Assembly: GCA_009731375.1 (NCBI GenBank)
Contig: BJOX01000097.1
Coordinates: forward strand, 141,019 to 205,018
Source: Paulinella micropora
Lineage: Eukaryota > Cercozoa > Imbricatea > Euglyphida
Direction of reading: 5' to 3'
Length of the DNA stretch: 64,000 nucleotides
Shown here in pieces: positions 56,135-64,000 of the stretch (position 1 is its first letter; each line of letters begins with the position of its first letter). Made by a program: the position numbers and the translations under genes. The notes below the pieces were generated by a model. That model made no database searches. It saw only the letters and a list, made by a program, of their open reading frames with translations, and was not told where the DNA came from.

Positions 56135-56213
<79 letters not shown>

Positions 56214-56254
56214 CAGCCAGCCATCCAGCCATCCATCCATCCATCCATCCATCC

Positions 56255-56331
<77 letters not shown>

Positions 56332-56387
56332 CCTATAGTCAGGCCCACGCATGGCATCCGGCTCCGTCCAATCGTAGCCTGCGTAAG

Positions 56388-56424
<37 letters not shown>

Positions 56425-56537
56425 GGATAGATGGATGAATGCATCCGGCTCCGTCCAATCGTAGCCTGCGTAAGTAGATAGATAGATAGATAGATGGATG
56501 TATGCATCCGGCTCTGTCCAATCGTAACGTGCGTAAG

Positions 56538-56574
<37 letters not shown>

Positions 56575-56631
56575 GGATGGATGGATGGATGAAGGCATCC
56601 GGCTCCGTCCAATCGTAGCCTGCGTAAGCAT

Positions 56632-56666
<35 letters not shown>

Positions 56667-56806
56667 TATAGATAGATAGATGTATGCATCTGGTTCTGTC
56701 CAATCGTAACCTGCGTAAGTAGGTAGGTAGGTAGATAGATAGATAGATAGATAGATGGATGGATGGATGAAGGCATCCGGCTCCGTCCAATCGTAGCCTG
56801 CGTAAG

Positions 56807-56839
<33 letters not shown>

Positions 56840-57301
56840 GTATGCATCCGTCTCTGTCCAATCGTAACCTGCGTAAGTAGATAGATAGATAGATAGATGG
56901 ATGAAGGCATCCGGCTCCGTCCAATCGTAGCCTGCGTAAGTAGATAGATAGATAGATAGGTAAGGTTGGTGGGTAGGTAAGTAGGTAGGTAGGTAGGTAG
57001 GTAGGTGAGTAGGTAGGTAGGTAGGTAAGTAGGTAAGTAGGTAGGTAGGTAGGTAGGTAGGTAGGTAGGTAGGCAGGTAGGCAGGTAGGTATGTATGTAG
57101 GTAGGTAGGTAGGTAGGTAGGTAGGCAGGTAGGTAGGTAGGTAGGTAGGTAGGTTGGCAGGTAGGTAGGTAGGTAGGTAGGTAGGTAAGTAGGTAGGTAG
57201 ATAGATAGATAGATAGATAGATTGATCGATGGATCGATGATGAATAAAGAATACATAGATACAAAAATATGTCTACCTACCTACCTAACCTACCTACCTA
57301 C

Positions 57302-57364
<63 letters not shown>

Positions 57365-57365
57365 C

Positions 57366-57434
<69 letters not shown>
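54358..57434. repeat. Microsatellite block: TC, TG, GA, GATA, TATC, GTAG
   Basis: Mainly (TC)n to 54,624, a 10-N gap, (TG)n to 54,908, (GA)n to 55,047, (CATA)n, (GATA)n with (GATG)n to 55,790, (TATC)n to 56,335, the minisatellite listed next, (GTAG)n to 57,195 and (TATC)n to 57,434. Small unique islands at 55,790-55,870 and 57,225-57,275 show no gene. Confidence 0.95.
56351..56941 (+). repeat. Eight-unit minisatellite with alternating subtypes
   Basis: A 35-bp unit (GCATC, TCCAATCGTA, TGCGTAAG) starts near 56,351, 56,439, 56,504, 56,596, 56,685, 56,772, 56,843 and 56,907, spaced by (GATA)n and GATG. Subtype 1 has GGCTCCGTCC and GTAGCC. Subtype 2 has CTGTCC and GTAAC. The order is 1,1,2,1,2,1,2,1, which suggests a dimer as the duplicating unit. 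Confidence 0.92.
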
Positions 57435-58039
57435 ACGCACGAGCCTACAAGACCAACCGATACAACAAGCTCAAATCTCAAATCGAGGACAACGGATGGA
57501 CCTGCCACCTTCGACCAATCGAATGCGGGGCTCGCGGCATGGTATCGTTCTCTGTTCATCGATGTTTCCGCGCCTTGGGTTTTTCCCATCCCCAATCCAA
57601 ATCCCTTTGCTTCAAGCTATCCTCCTGCGTAGCTCGTTGCTCTTTTGCGATTTATCGCTCCTGTGCAGTCAAAAATTGGACTAATCTTCCTCTAGTCCGT
57701 ATTGGTGACTGCATTCCATCATAGCCGTCCAGTGTTGCATAGCCCGGGCTAGGTCCCTGCGGGGGTTTAGGCCTCATACAATGTCATCATTGTAGCTTGC
57801 GCAAGCTTACGGTGCTCAAAACACTTGGACTAACGGCTTCCTTTTCTTTCTCTTCTTCCTTATCCTCCCACTCTCCATTCCTAGATTGCCTTTTTCTTCA
57901 ACGTCCTTCCTCCTCTTCTTTTTCCAGAACACAGTCTACCCGTGATTCCCATCCCGGACACATGCACAGTACACAAATTATTGTTTGATGTGAAACTGCG
58001 TTCCTTTGCAAGGACTACATTCCTTTGCGACATCTCATC
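57435..58039 (+). mobile_element. 5'-truncated RLE LINE copy, 605 bp
   Basis: It equals 61,332-61,936 as far as I compared. It starts inside the endonuclease codons, directly after (TATC)n, and runs through the stop codon and 3' noncoding region. Its last base abuts the first base of the full-length copy with no spacer. Confidence 0.95.
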
Positions 58040-61000
58040 CATATGTGACCCCGTCGCGGCGATAAAGCGCGGCAACCAAACCTTTCTCCTTTTTCTTCTT
58101 GGGCTGACAACCCTGGCTTAAACGAAGAGGCTTGCTTCCCCTAAGTTAAGCCGTAAGTTACAAAAACTACATGCGAAAACCTACCGACGCACCGCTATTC
58201 CCTCCGGAGTGGCCGCCGTCACCCTCCCAGTGCGTGCTCTGCACCGCCTGAACCCCCTGGAGAAGATTTTGCTCATGTTCACCCTTACGAAGACCTTTCG
58301 GGCCTCCTCGAAAAGAAGAGCCCAAAAGCGCACGTCCATCCGGACTACAAGTCGCAACCCGGCATTATCAACCTGGATTCCACCCACTGTGTTGACGCCG
58401 AGACATACTCCCATTTCGTCCATCGGACAAGAAGTGCCCCGAAAGAACCAACCGAAAGAAGAAAACGCCTGGTATTGCCATCAACACCAAGCGAATGGAA
58501 AGGCATTGAAGAAGAACTCCAATCCGCACTCCCTCTCATCCTCCCCTCCTCTCTCATCAAATGCCTGTCATGTGACGAAGCAGTAGCGAAATTTGAAAGA
58601 TATCTCTACGACTTCATATCACAACGGGTAACAAAAACACAAGAACAAACTCATGAGCGAAAAAACCGCCACGTAATCCGGCTCCAAACAGAACTCACGC
58701 AGAACCGACAACAAAAACTGATCCAAAAGAGACATCTGCGAGATCTCAAAAGGGCAGGTTCAATTCCAGCTGCTGTTGCAAAAAGCCTGCAAAAAACTTG
58801 GCGAGTATTATTGAAGACCGGTAACCGCCTCCGCCGTCGTCTCAAGGAAGCAACTTTAAGCTCCGCTCAACGACAAGCAAATACACGCTTCCGAACTGAC
58901 CCTCATAAGTTTGCCAAAAATCTGTTTCATCCCCCCTCAACCCAAACCACTTCCTCCCTATCCAAAGAAAACTGTGACTCCTACTTTCCCAACCTATACA
59001 AAGACGCTAATCGTGAACAAACCTACGTGCCCTTACCTGAAATGAATCGCCCGCCTCTACCAACTGTCCCCTTTGACCTCAAGCCACCGTCCTTCTTGGA
59101 AACCAAAAGATCTGTGTTTGCCAAGCGTAATGGTGCAGCCCCTGGCAGAGATGGTATTAGCTACCTTGTTTACAAGAGACTTCCCACCGCTTTACTTTTC
59201 TTACACAAACTCATTGTCAAGTGTTGGACAACGGATGTAGCTAATAGCTGGGCCCAAGCTGCTATCTCCCTCCTTCATAAGGACGGCGATCCACTTCAGG
59301 CCTCAAACTATCGTCCGATTGCTCTGACAAGCTGCTCGGGTAAGGTATTTTTCTCTTTGTGGTCAAAACGCCTAGAGAGTTTTTTGCTAGATAACAAGTA
59401 CTTTGACAGAGCAAAACAAAAAGGTTTCCTCCGTAACGTTGCAGGATGCCCCGAGCACATTGCTACTACAAAAGCTACCATCAGAAATGCAAAAGATCAC
59501 TATCGCCAACTGGTCATAGCATGGATTGACCTACAAAACGCTTTTGGAAGCGTAAACCACAACTTGATCCAGTTCGCTCTCTGGTGGTACCACGTGCCCC
59601 CTATGTTTGCTCGCATAATCTTTTTATACTACGAACTCTTAGTAGCCACAATCGAAGGGAAAGATTGGTCATCAGAACCCTTTGTTTTTGCTGTTGGCGT
59701 TTTTCAAGGATGCTGCATTTCTCCTCTCCTTTTCAACATAGTTTTCAACCTACTCCTTGACCTCCTATCATCCTTGACCAAAAACAACGGTTATCATTTC
59801 AAGCATAAGACCTCAACAGATGAAGTCATCGTGCACGAAGCTGCTTATGCTGACGACCTCAAACTACACTGCCGATCCCCGAAACACTGTCAATCGTCCA
59901 TCAACATGATTGACAAATTTCTGTCATGGTCCAGAACAATGGCCGCGAAACCGCCCAAATGCAAAAGCCTTGCTTTCAAATACTGGACTAAAGCCGACGA
60001 CTATAAGGGTCTCAAACGATTATTGCCGATCTCGTTCCCACCCTTCGACCCCGCCCTTACTATTACTGGCAAACCGATTGACTTCATCGCTGACAAGCCT
60101 TTCAAAGACCTCGGATGGATTGTCTACCATGACCTCAGCGAAAACGAACAACGTGCAGCAATCCAAAAGAAGTTCATTCTTTCTATGCAAGCCATCGATA
60201 GCTGCTCGATCAATGGCTTTATGAAATTTTGGCTATACCAGCACTACGCTGTCCAGTCACTTGCCTGGCCTTTTCTCATTTATGACCTCTGCTTATCTTT
60301 CGCGAAAACCCTTGAGAAAATTGCGACCCGCTTCCTCAAAAAATGGGCCAATATCTACAAAAGAGCTCTGGTCTCTTGCCTTTACCGCCCACGCTCGAAA
60401 TTCGGTCTACAGCTCCAATCCATCGTCTCTTTTTACCAGCGACTTCAAATCAACCGTGCTCAAATGCTGAAGTACTGCCCAGATAAACACCTCTCGTCCA
60501 TTTATGCGATGAACCTGACGAAACACGAAACATTTCGAACTATCTGGAAACCAGAGCCTGTGCTCGAAAAGCTTGAGGCACAAGTTGATTTTGAATTCAA
60601 ACATCGAGGCCAATCCGATCATCTCGGACTTGGCCATGGTCGCTACCCAAAAGAACATTCCATCACAGACCGCAAAGACAGGGTTTTAGAATTAGCTGCT
60701 GAGACAATACTTGAGACAACCACAGTGCATGACATGGACAAAGCCATGCAAGGGTGCTTCCTTCGTTTTGAAGACGCATGCCCCTTCGACCTCTCCTGGG
60801 CTCGCCTCATCGGAACCCGTAATCCCCGTTTAATCTCTTGGGTCATCAACGCAAGCACAAACTCGGTTATTACCCCCGACCTTAGACGTCTGTGGGGAAT
60901 CATTCCCAACAACAAGTGTGCCCTCTGTTCTGGTCAAGCACATCTATGCCACATCCTCTCCGGTTGCCATGTTGCCCTCAAACAAGGCCGCTATACCTGG

Positions 61001-61936
61001 CGTCATGACTCTGTGCTCTGCACTATTGAAGCTCCCCTTCAAAAACACATCGAGAGCCATAACAAACGCTCCCCTATAGACCAAAATGAATCAAAGTCTA
61101 TGTTTGTGAAAGAGGGCGAGCAGAAGCCTAAGAGACAGTCATTTCATCGACCATCCCTGCTTGACACTGCAAACGATTGGCAACTCCAAACCCAATACAC
61201 CGGTTCTGAGCAAGCCTTTCCTGTCCACATTTGTGTCACTGACCTCCGCCCCGATATCGTTGTCTGGTCACTGTCTACCAAGATATGTATTCTGATCGAG
61301 CTAACGTGCCCGGTCGAGGAAAACATCCTTGACGCACGAGCCTACAAGACCAACCGATACAACAAGCTCAAATCTCAAATCGAGGACAACGGATGGACCT
61401 GCCACCTTCGACCAATCGAATGCGGGGCTCGCGGCATGGTATCGTTCTCTGTTCATCGATGTTTCCGCGCCTTGGGTTTTTCCCATCCCCAATCCAAATC
61501 CCTTTGCTTCAAGCTATCCTCCTGCGTAGCTCGTTGCTCTTTTGCGATTTATCGCTCCTGTGCAGTCAAAAATTGGACTAATCTTCCTCTAGTCCGTATT
61601 GGTGACTGCATTCCATCATAGCCGTCCAGTGTTGCATAGCCCGGGCTAGGTCCCTGCGGGGGTTTAGGCCTCATACAATGTCATCATTGTAGCTTGCGCA
61701 AGCTTACGGTGCTCAAAACACTTGGACTAACGGCTTCCTTTTCTTTCTCTTCTTCCTTATCCTCCCACTCTCCATTCCTAGATTGCCTTTTTCTTCAACG
61801 TCCTTCCTCCTCTTCTTTTTCCAGAACACAGTCTACCCGTGATTCCCATCCCGGACACATGCACAGTACACAAATTATTGTTTGATGTGAAACTGCGTTC
61901 CTTTGCAAGGACTACATTCCTTTGCGACATCTCATC
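58040..61936 (+). mobile_element. Full-length RLE-type non-LTR retrotransposon, 3,897 bp
   Basis: Layout: 5' region 58,040-58,156, one long frame, and a 315-bp 3' noncoding region ending CGACATCTCATC, followed by (TATC)/(GATC)/(TGTC) repeats. It has no poly-A tail. A single ORF with RT followed by a zinc knuckle and restriction-like endonuclease places it in the R2/R4/NeSL/HERO/CRE group of LINEs, which are often site-specific. The offset between the two copies (3,897) equals the element length, so they form an exact head-to-tail tandem. Confidence 0.93.
58157..61621 (+). CDS. LINE ORF: reverse transcriptase, zinc knuckle, RLE
   Basis: The frame is open from 58,157 to TAG 61,619-61,621. Numbering here is from codon 58,475. 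RT spans about 210-560 with GAAPGRDGISY, IAWIDLQNAFGSV, GVFQGCCISPLLFN and YADD at 458-461. Beyond it are the thumb and a C-x2-C-x7-H-x4-C knuckle at 815-831. The PD-(D/E)XK-type endonuclease has RPD at 925-927, E942 in ELTCPVE and a Lys/Tyr-rich helix (AYKTNRYNKL). There is no in-frame ATG before the RT. ATG 58,171, in another frame, encodes a short peptide with CVLC that stops at 58,249, and the main frame then carries HVHP-type histidines. A single indel near 58,250 would give an N-terminal zinc finger as in R2-like proteins. Catalytic residues are intact, so the copy may be young. Confidence 0.92.
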   Translation, partial: VTKTTCENLPTHRYSLRSGRRHPPSACSAPPEPPGEDFAHVHPYEDLSGLLEKKSPKAHVHPDYKSQPGIINLDSTHCVDAETYSHFVHRTRSAPKEPTERRKRLVLPSTPSEWKGIEEELQSALPLILPSSLIKCLSCDEAVAKFERYLYDFISQRVTKTQEQTHERKNRHVIRLQTELTQNRQQKLIQKRHLRDLKRAGSIPAAVAKSLQKTWRVLLKTGNRLRRRLKEATLSSAQRQANTRFRTDPHKFAKNLFHPPSTQTTSSLSKENCDSYFPNLYKDANREQTYVPLPEMNRPPLPTVPFDLKPPSFLETKRSVFAKRNGAAPGRDGISYLVYKRLPTALLFLHKLIVKCWTTDVANSWAQAAISLLHKDGDPLQASNYRPIALTSCSGKVFFSLWSKRLESFLLDNKYFDRAKQKGFLRNVAGCPEHIATTKATIRNAKDHYRQLVIAWIDLQNAFGSVNHNLIQFALWWYHVPPMFARIIFLYYELLVATIEGKDWSSEPFVFAVGVFQGCCISPLLFNIVFNLLLDLLSSLTKNNGYHFKHKTSTDEVIVHEAAYADDLKLHCRSPKHCQSSINMIDKFLSWSRTMAAKPPKCKSLAFKYWTKADDYKGLKRLLPISFPPFDPALTITGKPIDFIADKPFKDLGWIVYHDLSENEQRAAIQKKFILSMQAIDSCSINGFMKFWLYQHYAVQSLAWPFLIYDLCLSFAKTLEKIATRFLKKWANIYKRALVSCLYRPRSKFGLQLQSIVSFYQRLQINRAQMLKYCPDKHLSSIYAMNLTKHETFRTIWKPEPVLEKLEAQVDFEFKHRGQSDHLGLGHGRYPKEHSITDRKDRVLELAAETILETTTVHDMDKAMQGCFLRFEDACPFDLSWARLIGTRNPRLISWVINASTNSVITPDLRRLWGIIPNNKCALCSGQAHLCHILSGCHVALKQGRYTWRHDSVLCTIEAPLQKHIESHNKRSPIDQNESKSMFVKEGEQKPKRQSFHRPSLLDTANDWQLQTQYTGSEQAFPVHICVTDLRPDIVVWSLSTKICILIELTCPVEENILDARAYKTNRYNKLKSQIEDNGWTCHLRPIECGARGMVSFSVHRCFRALGFSHPQSKSLCFKLSSCVARCSFAIYRSCAVKNWTNLPLVRIGDCIPS

Positions 61937-62539
<603 letters not shown>

Positions 62540-62971
62540 GAGATATCGACTAATGTCAGAAAAAAGGAGCTTCTGATTTCGTCAACCAAAACCAAGGAAG
62601 TCTGTGGGTAAAGTATTAACCCGATGCCCAGCTACGCCGTGATGTTTGCACGGAAGGGACTGATACAGGCGATACCAAAGCTCCCTAGTACCAGGCGGGG
62701 CCAGGGCTCGTTCCATAAAGCGCCCCTTGCAGAACGAGCTCCCACCTCCATTACAGAGGGCCCAGTAAGCAGATGGAGTTTCGAGACTGTTCGACAGTCT
62801 AGTATAAACCGACAGAGCACTGTGGGTTTTATTCCGGGCTCAACAAGCGAGAAAGGGCACCCTGAGGGAACAGGATTGTGCTTCCCGTCGCTATTTCGGC
62901 ATGTGACTTATAGGCGTATGGCTAGGCACACATATGGCACCCCACCACGGGCCCAGCACACCCACACCATC
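62540..62971 (-). mobile_element. GATA-flanked dispersed repeat, copy F (432 bp)
   Basis: Same constant end; stops at CCACACCATC before (AGAT)n. It carries a 6-bp duplication, AACCAA, near 62,584. Confidence 0.88.
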
Positions 62972-63005
<34 letters not shown>

Positions 63006-63481
63006 TTAGGTAGGTAGGTAGGTAGGTAGGGTAGACAGATAGATAGATCGATAGATAGATAGACAGATATATATATATATATATAGATAGATAGATAGAT
63101 AGATAGGTAGATAGGTAGGTAGGTAGGTAGGTAGATAGATAGGTAGATAGATAGGTAGATAGATTACCAGTGAGGCAGCTGAAGTAGCTGCTGGCCGCCT
63201 CGATGTCCTCCGCCTGATGATGATGGTGATGATGATGGTGGTGGTGGTGGTGAGGATGGTGAGGATGGTGATGGTGGTGGTGGTGAGGATGGTGATGGTG
63301 GTGGTGATGGTGGTGGTGGTGGTGGTGGTGGTGGTGATGATGATGGTGGTGGTGGTGGTGTTGATGGTGGTGATGATGATGATGATGATGATGATAATGG
63401 TGGTGGTGGTGGTGGTGGTGGTGATGATGGTGATGATGATGATGATGATGGTGGTGGTGTTGGTGGTGGTGGTGTTGATGG

Positions 63482-63513
<32 letters not shown>

Positions 63514-63802
63514 ATGGTGGTGGTGATGATGATGGTGATGATGGTGGTGGTGGTGATGGTGATGGTGATGATGATGATGATGATGATGATGATGGTGGTG
63601 ATGATGATGATGATGCTGCATATGTATATGTCTATGTATGTGAATGACTATGACGACAATAATGACAGATAACAGTAGTAGCGAAAGCAGCAGTAACAAC
63701 ATCAAAAACAAAAACGACAAAAGAAACAGAACCAACGGAAGCAACAACAACAACAACAATCAATCAATCAATCAATGTCTATCTATATATCAACATGCAA
63801 TT

Positions 63803-63880
<78 letters not shown>

Positions 63881-63936
63881 CAATCAATCAACAGCAGCAG
63901 CAGAAACAACAACAACGGCAAGATTGGTAGATAGGC

Positions 63937-63982
<46 letters not shown>

Positions 63983-64000
63983 CCGACGACGACGGCAAGA
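62972..64000. repeat. GATA/GTAG, (GGT/GAT)n, (AATC)n and GATA arrays
   Basis: GATA and GTAG to 63,163, a 50-bp island, then a GGT/GAT trinucleotide array 63,217-63,615 whose minus-strand translation is poly-His. Then CAA-rich DNA, (AATC)n 63,760-63,890 and GATA. The window ends in AACCGACGACGACGGCAAGA, which also occurs with one change near 46,542. Confidence 0.95.

Noticed and set aside
56351-56941. CRISPR-like array of eight regular units
   Set aside because: The intervals are (GATA)n of variable length and not unique spacers; this is a eukaryotic minisatellite.
62908-63759. 283-codon poly-His open frame on the minus strand
   Set aside because: It is the translation of a GGT/GAT trinucleotide array joined to GATA repeats.

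Overview
The window is eukaryotic nuclear DNA from an organism I cannot name. The signs are GT-AG introns, a tRNA-Tyr gene with an intron in the anticodon loop, LTR and non-LTR retrotransposons, and a very high load of 3- and 4-base microsatellites. From about 40.9 kb to the end it is mostly (GATA)n, (CATA)n, (AAGT)n, (GA)n and (AAT)n arrays with short unique islands. Fourteen N gaps, several beside homopolymers, and many single-base frameshifts mean that some breaks may be assembly errors.

Layout. 0-2.2 kb: tRNA-Tyr, a tRNA-like sequence and (ACT)n. 3.5-6.9 kb: a spliced transposase-like gene, followed by three 180-bp tandem repeats. 7.5-11.6 kb: microsatellites. 12.44-23.29 kb: a complete Ty3/gypsy-type LTR retrotransposon with 236-bp LTRs, a gag ORF and a 1,926-codon pol ORF. 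23.8-27.0 kb: a second, degenerate relative of the first transposase. 27.4-28.2 kb: (AAT)n arrays carrying truncated insertions. 28.2-30.3 kb: a minus-strand spliced gene of unknown function. 31.5-39.4 kb: a minus-strand Ty1/copia element with frameshifts, flanked by a 200-bp inverted repeat. 40-57 kb: microsatellites with embedded minisatellite units, hairpin units and five of six copies of one dispersed 370-520 bp repeat. 57.4-61.9 kb: a restriction-like-endonuclease (RLE) non-LTR retrotransposon joined head to tail to a 605-bp 3' fragment of itself, inside (TATC)n. 62-64 kb: more arrays and the sixth copy of the dispersed repeat.

Main reading. The unique islands inside microsatellites look like insertions and not chance interruptions. 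All six copies of the dispersed repeat and both LINE copies lie in the same polarity relative to the TATC strand, have a fixed 3' end and differ at the 5' end. Islands in the (AAT)n arrays show the same pattern with a different target. I infer one or more retrotransposon families that target simple repeats, with an autonomous LINE (58.0-61.9 kb) and possible non-autonomous passengers. This is inference from copy structure; the LINE domains themselves are seen directly.
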